The notes: a model not told the origin generated them from the letters alone. DNA of 27,711 bases from Mesaphorura yosii (GCA_009869945.1 WIXG01000669.1:1-27711); one strand, 5' to 3'. Shown: positions 1 to 9,503, numbered from the stretch's first letter. A program made the numbers and translations.

Positions 1-1
1 C

Positions 2-184
2 TTCACTCCAACCGAACTCACGCGATTCGCCTGGTTCGATCTCTTCCACGCTGAAGACGCGCACCACGTGAAGCGAAGCTTAAACGAGCTGAGCACAAAG
101 GGACAGACATTGAGCGAGCCGTTTCGTCTTCTGGCAAAGAGGGGCTTCTTTGAGCACGAGGGAAAGTCTCACACAGTTAAATAA
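2..184 (+). CDS. Partial PAS-B domain, HIF-1alpha/Similar-like (bHLH-PAS), C-terminally cut
   Basis: An open frame runs in from the window edge and stops at TAA 182-184, giving 60 residues. It reads like the second half of a PAS-B domain: a WFDLFHAEDAHHV segment (the family's helix with a conserved His-x-x-Asp/Glu-D), then STKGQTLSEPFRLLAKRG, which matches the KGQ...YR-LAKRGG core of HIF-1alpha/Sima-type proteins. In the family the next strand (the Y-V-W-x-x-T-Q-A-T segment) and a long transactivation region follow; here the reading departs after LAKRG and ends 11 residues later. Either this is an exon whose splice donor I cannot see (no GT lies at the point of divergence) or it is a truncated duplicate. 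HIF-type proteins are oxygen-responsive transcription factors dimerising with ARNT/Tango; whether this fragment is made as protein is unknown. The upstream part lies outside the window. Confidence 0.42.
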   Translation, partial: FTPTELTRFAWFDLFHAEDAHHVKRSLNELSTKGQTLSEPFRLLAKRGFFEHEGKSHTVK

Positions 185-548
185 TTGTATCTACTGGTAA
201 CCTGTTCAATCATCAATCAATCATTTGTCAATTAAGTCCGAATTCTACAGTTCATAATTGTGATAGTGATATGCATCAATTCCGTGGAGTTTGCTGCACT
301 TGACGAAAGCGCGCCTATCCGTCCATCATAAGACTGGTTTCAGCCTTTCGTCGGCAATTCTTGAGATAAACAGTGGGCAGCGATAGAGACTAAGCTTGCA
401 AACTCATGCCGTATGCCATTTCTGCTGTTTTTGGTGTGAAAGGGTTTTGTCATGGAGGCTACGAGTGAAGAATTCAGAGAGCGCCTTTAAAGGCTTAATT
501 TTGGGCCAGGCCCTCCAGCAACACCGAAGTTTAGTTCCCAGTCCTGCA
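185..548. other. Non-coding stretch
   Basis: No convincing coding frame. The first half is AT-rich and repeats a CAATCAATCAATC-like motif near 210-225. A candidate splice acceptor (tcccagtcctgcag) ends at about 548, just before the open proline-rich frame of the next gene. Confidence 0.5.
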
Positions 549-549
549 G

Positions 550-1627
550 CGCACGTTACAAAATTTGGAGGCGATTCACACCCAGGAAGGAAGCGACAAG
601 CCTACTCCGCTGCCTCCAAAACCTCGCCCGCAAGGGTCCGCCTCGGGAATGTCTTTTGATACGCCTAGCAGTTTCGAGACACCAGGCTCTAAGAAGGCAC
701 CACCACGGACGCAGGCTCCGACCCAGCCGTGCCAGCCTTACAGTCAGCAGGGCCGCCCCCATGCGCGGGAACCTTCTCCTCCAAGATGCCGGCACAACAA
801 CGACTCCAGGTATCGGCGCTCCTTTGACGGCAACTCGTTCCTAATCAGCAACGCAGCCAACTTTATAGACAAAGGAGTCGGACTCCCGTTCGCATTCGAG
901 CACTGGAACCGGAACCGTTCACAGCACTTGGGGTTTTACCCGGGAAAAATTTGTCTCTGCATCGGAAGCTGTCGCCTGGAGCCCCGCCACTTCGAGGTCA
1001 TGCCTCAAATGTCGAGACTTTAGTGCAGTCGATGCGCATGCGGCTCTCTTCCCGCGCCAGCCTGTGACAAGTATGTCCAACCTCGCCCGAGATTTGAAGG
1101 CGCCCTTCGCCAAGACAGCGGTTGACCAGACGCGAGTGATCTTCGTCTGGTTGCATCACAACGTTGACTATGACCATGTTGCTCTCTGCAGCAGCAACCG
1201 TAGGCGAACGACCCCAGAACAGACGCTGCGGAGTGGATTGGCGGTTTGCCAGGGCTCCACGGAGCTCTTCACGGAGCTGACCCGCTACATGGGGCTGGAG
1301 TCGGTGGTAGTCTCGGGACATGGAAAGGGGTATGGCTACGTTCGGGATCCAAACGCGAACATGAGGACGAAATGCAAGCACGCGCCAATTCCACCTCGTG
1401 ATCAGTGCATCCTCCTGCTGACCGGGGGGCAAGGGGAAGGGTCAGACTCGCGTGCCATTTGAGGTCAACTGGGAGGGCACAGAGTGGAGGTGCGAGGTCA
1501 GGGCTCTCAGGTGGGGGATACAGTGAGTACGTGGGTGGTGACGAGCCTGGGAGACGAACACGGGAGAGGACTCACCCTGGCGGAGTACAAGAGGACCGAC
1601 GATAAGCTCCTGCTTTTCCTTCCTGGG
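550..1627 (+). pseudogene. Kyphoscoliosis peptidase / hillarin-like (transglutaminase-like) gene, frameshifted
   Basis: Three frames carry pieces of one protein. About 550-850 (frame 1) encodes a proline-rich head (KPTPLPPKPRPQG). About 985-1342 (frame 2) encodes a transglutaminase-like core: FSAVDAHA, then LARDLKAPF, then VIFVWLHHNVDYD, RTTPEQTLRSGLAVCQGST and VVVSGHGKGYGY. This is the order seen in KY/hillarin proteins, with the catalytic Cys in AVCQGST (codon near 1250). The usual His-Ala-Trp and Asp-Ala-Thr-Trp-Gly stretch that should follow is not visible; a KHAPIP segment may be its remnant. After a TGA (1460-1462), frame 3 gives VPFEVNWEGTEWRCEV and frame 2 then resumes with TWVVTSLGDEHGRGLTLAEY and LLLFLPG, resembling the C-terminal Ig-like KY domain. 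A GTGAGT donor-like site near 1520 means some breaks could be introns. I favour a decayed copy. KY proteins are muscle/cytoskeletal; most invertebrate forms are uncharacterised. Confidence 0.5.
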
Positions 1628-1739
1628 CACTTGGCCACTAATTAAATGCTGATTAATCTGAAAGGTGGCTACTCCATTGAAATCCTATCAAATTTCAATC
1701 CATCCGAACCTGATTCCCGTGAATGACTGGTGCTGACAG

Positions 1740-2052
1740 GCGACTCGCCTTCAACCGCCAGCGTCCGCTTCTCAGATCTTGAGTTGGATGTCCAAGCCAA
1801 AATTAAAATGGACACTGGATCGGTGGATTCAGGGTCGACACGCTGGATTACACGTTGCCCTAGTTTGGATTTGAAGTGAACTTTCCAACCTAAAAACTGA
1901 GTGTAATAGAGGGACTTGTGGATGTCAGCAATATCATCAACTCCCTGCTGAGCAGAATGCTGTTGAAGGAGCTGTGGGATCTTGAGAATGATTGGCATGT
2001 GCCGTTGGTGGATGCTATCCGGGATTTTATTGACTGGTTGCTGAAGGTACGT
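1740..2052 (+). pseudogene. Broken gene, possibly BPI/takeout/group-7-allergen-like lipid-binding protein
   Basis: Reading in frame 2 from 1740 gives a strand-like segment with alternating hydrophobics (SVRFSDLELDVQAKIKMD). Near 1826 the protein-like reading moves to frame 1 (VDTLDYTLP, stop, FGFEVNFPT, stop) and continues as VIEGLVDVSNIINSLLSRM and an amphipathic helix with WDLENDWHVPLVDAIRD and FIDWLLK, ending exactly at a good donor (AAG|GTACGT, 2046-2052). One frameshift plus a TAG (about 1861) and a TAA (about 1885) interrupt it. The beta-rich then long-helix layout resembles secreted BPI-fold proteins of arthropods (JHBP/takeout, mite group 7), but no diagnostic motif is present, so the family is a guess. 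No open continuation was recognised after 2052. Confidence 0.32.
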
Positions 2053-2315
2053 CAACTGTTGTCTCTTGTCGATCTGGCTCGTATTTGCCTAGCTTGCACG
2101 AACGTTTGATACCGATTGAATGATTTCTGCAGGGTGGATTAATCGGCTGAGCGATCATAAAGCCAAAATATCGTGCCTCGAGCTTCGGCTGAATGACTGG
2201 TTCCAAAATTTAATCTTCAACCCTTTTGTTAAATAATTGACAATTTTCAATCAAGAAATTCCAAATTTTAATAAAAACCAATTAATTTGCATGCAAGAGA
2301 GTTGTATGTTGCAAG

Positions 2316-2785
2316 TTACAGTTTTGTACCACCAGCCACTCCAGCGCCATAATGCAGTCCACACTGGACAACGTCAGCACTCTCGCATTGTAGTGTAGCC
2401 GGATTGAACTGATCACCATCAGTACACTCGAATTTTGTCGGATTTCCAGCATGGCAGAAGTAAAAGCTGTAGCAGCAGAACGGATCCGGAATTGTGCGAG
2501 TCATAGCGTCACTGCAGTCCAACGGCGGCTCTTTGACGCCCAGGTCAACGTACGAAATGTGGTTCAGGTATCCAAATGACTCAACGACGTTCAATCAGCC
2601 GTAACCGCCGAGAATGTACATTCGCTCCAATTTCGGTACAAATGCGCAACTTGGCTTCTCCATCATGTTGGGGCATCCCTCGACTGGAATCAGCTCAGCT
2701 TCACCTGATGCAGGGTTAAACTTGATCAGACTTCGTTCCCAACCTCCTATAATGTACGCATTTCCATCGTTCCGACTCGGATCAA
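2316..2785 (-). pseudogene. Kelch-repeat plus chitin-binding type-2 gene, nonsense-interrupted
   Basis: On the minus strand a continuous frame from about 2785 encodes kelch-like blades (AYIIGGWERSLIKFNP; CAFVPKLERMYILGGYG), meets TGA at 2597-2595, and continues in the same frame into a peritrophin-A/CBM14 domain with all six cysteines: DC, then FCCYSFYFC, FEC, LQC and VVQC. The architecture and wording match the plus-strand gene at 26,879-27,529 (MYILGGYG versus FYVIGGYG; NPTKFEC versus VPTKFNC), so the two are paralogues. Upstream the frame dissolves into GATCC repeats (2779-2852), so the signal peptide and earlier blades are missing. CBM14 domains bind chitin in peritrophic matrix or cuticle; extracellular location is expected for an intact copy. 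The stop is inside the kelch part, so this copy is probably dead unless the region is spliced around it. Confidence 0.62.
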
Positions 2786-2852
2786 TCCGCGCAGGTCAAA
2801 ATCCGATCCGGTCTGATCCGAAAGTAGCAAGATCCGATCCGATCCGACGGAT
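2779..2852. repeat. GATCC-rich short tandem repeats
   Basis: GATCCGATCCGATCCGAC at 2831-2848 plus scattered ATCCGATCCG, CTGATCCG and CGGATCAATCCG copies on the left form an imperfect pentamer/hexamer array. It marks the point where the kelch paralogue's coding frame ends upstream. Confidence 0.75.
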
Positions 2853-2999
2853 TGCGAACCCTGGCTGGCCCTCATCGTGATGCTCCTCCAGGCGCTGAAC
2901 ATTTTTGTTCGCAAGGCGCGTCAAGTACACTTTCCTTTGTGACCTTCATTTTTGGAATTGATCGCCTTATTCAAGTTGGCATTGCAGCCGTCGAATTTG

Positions 3000-3198
3000 G
3001 CGTGCTGTCAATGCCGTCGGGGCTCGGGACATGTGCGTTATGAGCGCCCTGGCGCTGTGTTCCTTCGTTGGGCAGCTGTGCACCATCCTGGCGCTCAAAT
3101 ACGAAGAAACAGGAACCGTCAACCTGCTAAGGACCTCTGACGTCATTTTCTCCTTCGTATTTCAGTCGATGACTCAGAGCCAGGGCATAATAACCTGA
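3000..3198 (+). pseudogene. EamA / SLC35G-like drug-metabolite transporter fragment
   Basis: A short open frame (first ATG in frame at 3031, stop TGA 3196-3198) encodes two hydrophobic segments around SFVGQLCTILALKYEETGTV and LLRTSDVIFSFVFQ. This is the sequence style of the second EamA repeat of SLC35G-type transporters, where a GQ...LALKxEeAG...vRTxDivFaFifQ pattern is conserved. Only about 55 recognisable residues remain of a protein that is normally 350-400 residues with ten membrane helices, and the frame stops soon after FVFQ. It is best read as an isolated exon or a duplicated fragment. There is no splice-compatible partner exon that I can recognise on either side. Confidence 0.5.
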
Positions 3199-3273
3199 AT
3201 AAGTCTGGCCAATGGAGATCCGCGGCGCTTAATGTGAAGATAGTGAAGAAAATGGTCGGAGTTCCAATTTGAT

Positions 3274-3474
3274 TTACCAGTCGATCAATTCGCCGCATCG
3301 CTTGTACCAATATGGCTTAGTTCCTCGGATTTTTGAGCCGTAGAACATGTTATTCTTGGTCAGGTGTAAATTAGTCTCCAGTCGGCACTTGAGGTCTTCA
3401 ACAGTTATTCCAGTCTTTCTAACGAATACTGTGCCTTGATTAAGCGATGTCCATCTCAACGTCGAATTTGCAAG
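3274..3474 (-). mobile_element. Helitron-like transposase N-domain fragment
   Basis: The minus frame contains RTGI-type wording: VFVRKTGITVEDLKCRLE, then YGSKIRGTKPYWYKR and CGELIDW, followed by a TAA. It resembles the start of the Helitron_like_N domain, where a VRxxx-LTVxDL segment, SxxRGTxPYWxxR and REL-ID are conserved ahead of the HUH motif. The HUH and helicase parts are absent and the reading stops at the W. Helitrons are rolling-circle DNA transposons encoding a RepHel protein. This is a short, dead fragment; it could alternatively be an exon-like scrap of another virus-independent helicase family, but the GT-PYW signature favours Helitron. Confidence 0.5.
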
Positions 3475-3634
3475 AGTCACAACCGCTATTGATATTCTAG
3501 TTGTACAAAGACCAATAAGGGCAAAAAGTTGCATAATTTCGCACTGCTTTATTGGATAGAGGCTCATTCTCATATGTATGCCTACTAGATATAAGACCAA
3601 GCTTGAATAATAAAAATGTCTTAAAAAATGAAAC

Positions 3635-5045
3635 TTATTCCATCGCGAACGGTGCTTTCTTGTCAGTCCTCAAAAAGTAGGATCCAGGTTGAGCCCTGCG
3701 AGTTGTATATAAATTAATTTGAATTCATTTAATGCAAAAAAGTAATTGTCCACTTACGATGTAGAACAATGTTCACCCATGAGTGCCGTCTCCGTGCATT
3801 CACATTTCCCTGAATCAAATTCTTCCCAATCCACACAACGACAAGCAACAAATCTTGGGCTTGGTTCCGCAATGGATTCATGATTGAGTTCATGTGCTCT
3901 AAAATGACTGCAAGTTCCGGTCAGATCCAGTGCACATCCAGGTTGTACTTTTCCTCCATTTGGATAGAAATCCACGTGGCCCCGTGTTTGGACCATTCCG
4001 AGCGTGCCACCAGCCGTGTGTGTCACATCCACAAAATCCGCGTCTGTTGGGTCAATTCGGTCCGCATCGTCCGCATTTATGAATAGTGGCATTGCAGGGT
4101 CGTACGCAGAGATGCGTGGCGCTTTGAGTCCCGTGAGGGCTGTGAAGGTACTGCCGGTCACGCCTGCCACGTGTGCTCCAAGACTGATTCCTTGAATATG
4201 AAGCGTGGAAATGTCCAGGTAACCTTCTCGCAGTAAGAATGCGAGCAGTCGTCCGGACTTCTCACCGACGATTTTTGTGTTCGCGGCAGCGAGGTTGTAG
4301 AGCGGCGGTGCTGCGAGCTTCTTCCAGTCTACGACGATGAGGTTCATGTCTTGACCCCACGAGAGGTACGCCTCGCGGGTTTTCGAAGGGTAGCCGGTCC
4401 CGGGTCCGGAAGAAAAACCGTGGGCAAGAGTTTTGACTGGAGCGCCCTTGATGAAGGACGATCGCTGAAGGGATTCGAGATCGTCGACGATCAGTTCTTG
4501 GCCTTCCTCTGGATTGTTACTGAAATATGTAAAAATGTGAATTCTACGTGTGTACAAAAGGACCGCATTTGTATTTAGAGATGCCTCGAATTTTAAAATT
4601 TGCGCGTTTAATTGTAATTTACCGCACCAAAAATACAATGAAAATGCCCGTTGAAACTTGCGACCTGTTTCCAATTCAACTGCCATGTTAATTTTACGTT
4701 TGCGACCAAATTCAACTTTCTTTGAGCAGTTTCATTTGATTTATGTGGCAAAATTCACTTAAAATGCTATGGTATTAAATGCTAACGATAGTTCATAGAA
4801 AATGATGATGGATACGCTCAATATAAAACTCACGGTGTAAAAAGAAGGAAGTGAACGTTGTCCGGATTGCCTGCCTGCACACCAAGCCCAAGCAGACTCT
4901 CGGTATTGATAAACACAGGGATCATCGCTCCATCCTCTGAGTCGGGATTGCGCCACCATGTAATTTTATTGTACGGTAAACTTGCGCCGGAACTGAAGGT
5001 GACAAGCGCCAAGAACAGGTTCACGTAAAATACTAATTTAATCAT
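3635..5045 (-). CDS. Secreted neutral (pancreatic-type) lipase, three exons, 344 aa
   Basis: CDS is complement(join(3635..3695, 3758..4519, 4834..5045)). Exon 1 encodes a signal peptide (about residues 1-20, LVFYVNLFLALVTFSSGA). Intron 1 (314 bp) has ACC|GTGAGT and TTTCAG|T; intron 2 (62 bp) has ATC|GTAAGT and CTCGCAG|G. The second splice is needed: without it the frame hits a stop within the donor, while exon 3 supplies the expected family ending PGSYFLRTDKKAPFA. Catalytic triad by family pattern: Ser183 in GISLGAH, Asp211 in AYDPAMP, His276 in CSHFRAHE; oxyanion HGF at 104-106. The loop between Cys266 and Cys274 is very short, as in phospholipase A1/lipid-transfer-like arthropod lipases, which lack a long lid. 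It likely hydrolyses acylglycerols or phospholipids outside the cell (gut or haemolymph). Length is normal for the family. Confidence 0.9.
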
Positions 5046-5977
5046 CGTAACTGGAATTAATTCCTGTTATTATTCAGCCTGGCAGATACCGATTGACATA
5101 ATGCGAATTGTAGTCGTATTTAAGTACCATAAATTCGGAAGGCATGAGCCTAATCAGTAAGTAATAATTAATTATTCATGCGAGACTCGAATCGTTGAGT
5201 CGCCTTTGTCACATTGCGAAACAAACACTTACGAGGGATTTACCCGTGAGAGCCTGAAGGCTTATCATTGGCGTTGACAGTGTTACACCGATCCATGAAT
5301 TACTGGAAAAGATATTTGACACGGCGACTGGCGCTTGATTATCACATTGCATGCTCCGCTACACTGAATTGGGTAAAATCCAAATTGAAGGGAATTCTAA
5401 TTGCTGTGACTCGTAACTTGATAACTCGTAATTTCCTACAACATGTTCTTAGTCCATTGATTTACGTTGGGGCTGTGTGTGATCGCCAACATGTTGCGTT
5501 TCTAACAATAGAAATTATCTTTACACGAGTACAAAGAACGCCATGAACCCTGACGCTTGGATCAATCAAGTGAATCCTGTGGACAACTCGACGTGTAATC
5601 TCAAATCTACTGAGCACAAGTGTACGATTGTGTTTATCAGTTTCACTATACAAAGCAATTGCGCACAATTCAGAGCTTAGCACAGGGCCACAAATGACAA
5701 CTTGTGACTGACATTGTGACATACACATTCCTAACTTTCACATGCAAGTTAACGCAAGGCAATGACATATACATTGACTTTGTCCATTCAAGTACTTCAC
5801 CATCGACCACATCCCAATCCAGAGAGACCGTGTGTTGTGAATCACATGATCAACCATCAAGGGTTGAACTCAGGAAAGTTGAGACTTGATCCAATACGAC
5901 ATACGAATGCCGAACGATCATAGTTCGAATGAAGCTATATCATCGGTACGATACATAAATTGATGGATTTTATTACA
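5046..5977. other. Lipase upstream region, no gene recognised
   Basis: AT-rich to mixed sequence upstream of the lipase start. Short open frames on both strands show no family wording, no signal peptide and no coherent splice structure. It ends with a clear polypyrimidine/acceptor-like gattttattacag (5978). Promoter elements of the lipase should lie at about 5050-5250 but no distinct TATA box was found. Confidence 0.5.
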
Positions 5978-5978
5978 G

Positions 5979-6446
5979 GACGAGTTGGAGCAGAATATTA
6001 GCAATTTTCTTGATACTTCTTGCCGGTACAAGGAAATCCGTAGCCTGGCGAAAGCGGCCAAGCGGTATTTGGTTAAAGCAAACACAGTTTGAAGAATCGG
6101 GTAAGGTGCAAAGTGAGCCTACGTACATGTTGGGAAAGCTTTGGATTTCATGGGACACGCTCGGGCTCATTGGCGCTTGTCACAGGAAATCTGGACTCAG
6201 AAAGGATTATGAAATGTGAGTCTTGAAATTTTCACAAGCATTCAGGCTTGATGTTGGGCATTTCTAATGCGTAATTGTCTTCTCACACCCAGGAAGTGTA
6301 GCTGAGTTCACCCCGCAAGTGCAAGGAGCGAAGAACTTTCATTGCCTGGAGGAATGCTTAAATTTAACCACACCACATACCTCGGACAAGAAATGCCACA
6401 GTCCATTCGTGCATTTTGTTGTGGCCGTGAAATCACAAAGAAAGGG
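5979..6446 (+). pseudogene. Unrecognised exon-like remnants
   Basis: After an acceptor (ttattacag, 5970-5978) a frame reads DELEQNISNFLDTSCRYKE and SLAKAAKRYLVKANTV before a TGA; a second frame then reads FEESGKVQSEPTYMLGK and LGLIGACHRKSGLRKDYE up to a good donor (GTGAGT at about 6216). After another acceptor (cacacccag, ending about 6293) a frame reads AEFTPQVQGAKNFHC, LEECLNLTTPHTSDKKC and HSPFVHFVVAV, ending at a TAA near 6450. Codon wording is protein-like and helical, but the first frame is broken and the visible exons do not join in one phase. I do not recognise the family. Most likely a decayed multi-exon gene. Confidence 0.3.
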
Positions 6447-6557
6447 AGCGTAACTTTTTTTTCCAGTTAATTTATCAAGTTCGGGTTACTGAAATCTTAT
6501 ACATTTTGTTAAATTACTACATGATTAGTGCGACCATTAACTTTTTTGTCTACAATC

Positions 6558-7344
6558 ATGTGCACTCCAACTTTATACGAGATTCCACTTGTAAGTCTCA
6601 ATGAATCGCAATTAGTGTAATATCAATGCACGTCATACTTCTATTAATAATTTCTGCCCCCTTGTGCAATTTTTGTCAAATATTTTATTTATGTTGAAAT
6701 AACAAAAAGAGACACTTTCCACTTATCGTCTTTTGATCATTTTTACATTTCATTTCAGATTCGTGACATGATTCTAGAATACGTGGGTTCGAATTACGCA
6801 CAAACACTTCGTTTGGTGACGAAGGACTGGAATAGAAAGGCAGCCGAGCTTCTCTCGGAAAACGAGTCGATTTTGCGTGTCAATGTAGAGAATGTGGACG
6901 AGTTCTTGTCATCAAGCCTCCTGCCAGCGCCGATGCTAGCTGACTCAAAAAGAGTGGTCAAGATCTGGGTTGACTTTGGACAAGCACCGACCCGCTCCCA
7001 GTTGGAGCACCTCATCCAGCACTCCTCGCCCTTCTGTGCTAAGAAACCAATCCTGACCGTGAACAAGCTGACACTCCGCGGAACGGCTTTCGAGTTGACG
7101 TCAGACGACTGGCTGAACTTTGAGACGTGAACAGGTGATAAAGTTCTTATCTTATCAAGACCGTTCCCGACTCAGGACTATCGTTATTCAAAAGCGTTAT
7201 CAAGGCATTGCTATGCAATGGAAGGGAACCGCGCTGAGAAGTACCATCTCCTGTCACCTCTCCAAAATCCGGGAAATTTCTATCACCGATATCCCCGAAA
7301 CGGTTATATATTTCGAAAAAATTTCAGAAGTAAAAATACCTTAG
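6558..7344 (+). CDS. F-box-like protein with tiny first exon; frameshifted near its middle
   Basis: Proposed exons 6558-6590 and 6759-7130, with the frame resuming shifted at 7120-7344. Exon 1 is only 33 bases (MCTPTLYEIPL) and ends at CTT|GTAAGT; intron 168 bp; acceptor catttcag|ATTCGT. Joined in phase 0 it reads LYEIPL-IRDMILEYVG, then LRLVTKDWNRKA, the Leu-Pro-x-x-Ile...Leu-x-x-Val...W pattern of an F-box, which docks a substrate receptor onto SKP1-cullin ubiquitin ligases. The next 100 residues (VKIWVDFGQ, LTVNKLTLRGTAFEL) suggest a leucine-rich-type substrate region. The frame ends at TGA 7128-7130 after DDWLNFET, yet frame 1 from 7120 continues with EQVIKFLSYQ and LSKIREISITDIPETVIYF, so a one-base indel around 7115-7130 has probably cut the gene short. 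At about 130 or 210 residues it is shorter than typical F-box/LRR proteins. Confidence 0.5.
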
Positions 7345-7639
7345 AATTGTCTAAAAATTCATATACCGCTAAAAAATCAAGCAAAAATATTGATGAACTG
7401 GTGACTTAACCGGCGACCTGAAGAGAACAATGTAACGACTGACGACTGTAACAAAGTACACACGAGGGTCAGGTCTATACGAACTTGGTTTAAATCATAA
7501 CAAAACAATTTTATCATCAAATGACTTAAATTTTAATCATTTTAAGCAGTTTTTACAAATCGTATTTTATAAAGTTCTGTTTTAAATTCACATTTTTATT
7601 TATTACATCGTAAAGTTTTATTCGGAAAGAAGCACTAGT

Positions 7640-9120
7640 GCAGTGAAGTGTAAAGTGGCACTAGTAACCAAAAGCCAGAAGGGTGGAAATGTGCTCATCT
7701 ATCAAGGCTACTCGTACCATCTCAACGCCAATCTCACTGATAAGAAGTACTGGCTCTGCTCCGACAATCAAAAATATAACTGCAACGGTCGCATTGTCAC
7801 TCCGTCTGAAGTACCAGCAGTTGGTCAGTCCATCGAAGTGATTAAGGAGTTCAACAACCACACCCATACGCCTGATGCGGCTTTAATAGAGGTAAAGCAA
7901 ATTGGCAACAAACTTAAGGCCATCGCTGCAATCTCATCAAATTCCACATCATCAATCGTGGCCACCGCAATTCAGGGAGCATCTGCAGCTTGCCTTGGTA
8001 CGGCACGCATGCCAGAACTCTTACTTTTTATTGTCACTTATCTCGTCCTCCATGCTCTATAGGAAAGCTACCACTGCTGAATTCTCTCAAGTGTAATGTG
8101 CAAAATGTGAGACATGTCAAGTACCAAGGGAACCTGAGATCGGCAACCTCAAGATCGGATTTGGTACTTCCTGATGCGTTTGTGACTCTTGAAAATGGAG
8201 AAAATTTTTTGTTATTTGACTCTGGTAACAATATGCAACGCATAATCATCACTTTGGCACAGCACAAGGCTTAGATATTCTGGGACAAGCAGAACATTGG
8301 TTTTGTGATGGTACGTTCAAAGCAAGTCCCGCATTGTTTCATCAACTCGTCATCGTTCAAGGCCAATTTCGTGATTCGATTCTTCCGTTACTGTGTTATG
8401 CCAAATCGTACACAATCGTCCTACAACCGAATTTGGCCCCAGCAACAATAATGTCCGATTTTGAACGTGCACCAATCAACGCATTCAATGATTCATATCC
8501 AGCAGCTCAACAACGCGGATGTTTCTTCCACTTCTGTGTGGAAGCACATTCAGCAGGATTCAGTGTTACTGCATGAGTACCGCGAGAAAACAGATTTCGC
8601 GTTGCAAATGAAGATGCTGGCTGCGCTTGCTTTTCTTCTACCGGAAAAAGTGCCAACGTCATACGATAAGTTGGTTGGAAGCAGCTTTTTCGAAGAAAAT
8701 GAAGAAATACTACGACAATTTCTCAACTACTTCGAAAGCACCTGGATTAGTTCATTCAACATAAGACGGGAAAGGCAACCACCAATGTTTGATGTCGCAC
8801 TTTGGAATTGTCGGCAATCCGTCCTGGATGGTTTGGGAAAGACCAACAACGCTTGCGAAGGCTTTAACCGAGCCATCAACTCGATGCTCGGCGCAGCTCA
8901 TCCCATCTTCAAGTTACTGGATTGCCTGAAGAAACAGCAAGAACTGACCAGGGCGAAGATAGAGAGAATTGTCGGCGAAGGTGCTGTAGATGTGGGTCGG
9001 GACAAGTACAAGGAGAGTGCCGATCGTCTAAAGAAAATTGTTGAAGAGTACGAGTACAAAGATGAGACTCTGCTGGATCACTTGCGTGGAGTAGCCCACA
9101 ATTTTGATTACAGCATTAAT
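7640..9120 (+). mobile_element. FLYWCH zinc finger + MULE transposase relic
   Basis: Frame 2 at 7655-7870 gives a FLYWCH domain: GGNVLIYQGYSYHLN, KKYWLCS, KYNCNGRIV and a final HTHTP (Cys-Cys-His-His). Frame 1 then carries SDLVLPDAFVTLENGENFLL and DSGNN, the linker seen in FLYWCH-MULE proteins. Near 8248 it shifts to frame 0: AEHWFCDGTFKASPALFHQ (first catalytic Asp), IMSDFERA (second Asp) and CFFHF (C-x-x-H). Near 8535 it shifts back to frame 1: SVWKHIQQDS, MLAALAFLLPEKVP, LWNCRQSVLDGLGKTNNACEG (third catalytic Glu) and a coiled tail to about 9117. All DDE residues are visible but at least three frameshifts break the gene, so it cannot make one transposase. MULE proteins move Mutator-like DNA transposons. 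Terminal inverted repeats and target duplications were not found by eye. Confidence 0.75.
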
Positions 9121-9330
9121 TTAATCCATGTCCCCTACCTGTACACGTGTAAATGTAGTCCACATTTTCTGTACATAGTACTGATGAAGTATTTTACACT
9201 GATAGTGGGTGTTGGGAGCATTTCCGTGTACATTTTTCCATCCTTATTTCCTTCCCATCCCGGGTCCAAAATAGAGACTTACCCTTTAGTGGACCTGCAC
9301 TGCAGTTGCAAAAATAATTGCAAATGCAGA

Positions 9331-9503
9331 CGGACTCTATTCGTTTATGGATATTTTCGCATTATGGATTCTTTCGGTTAGGTATATTTTCGTATTATGG
9401 ATTCTTTCGGTTATGTGTATTTTCGTATTATGGATTCTTCCGTTTAGGGATATATTCTTATGGATTCCTTCAACTATGGCTTTGTTCGTATGGATATATT
9501 CGT
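9331..9503 (+). repeat. 33-bp minisatellite, about four copies
   Basis: Unit attatggattctttcggtta plus a ggtatattttcgt tail. Copies begin at 9361, 9394 and 9427 (exact 33-bp period), with a degenerate partial copy before and two shortened copies after (30 bp from 9460, then atggatatattcgt). Because 33 is a multiple of three, one frame encodes an 11-residue repeat (IFSYYGFFRLG-like). Confidence 0.85.
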
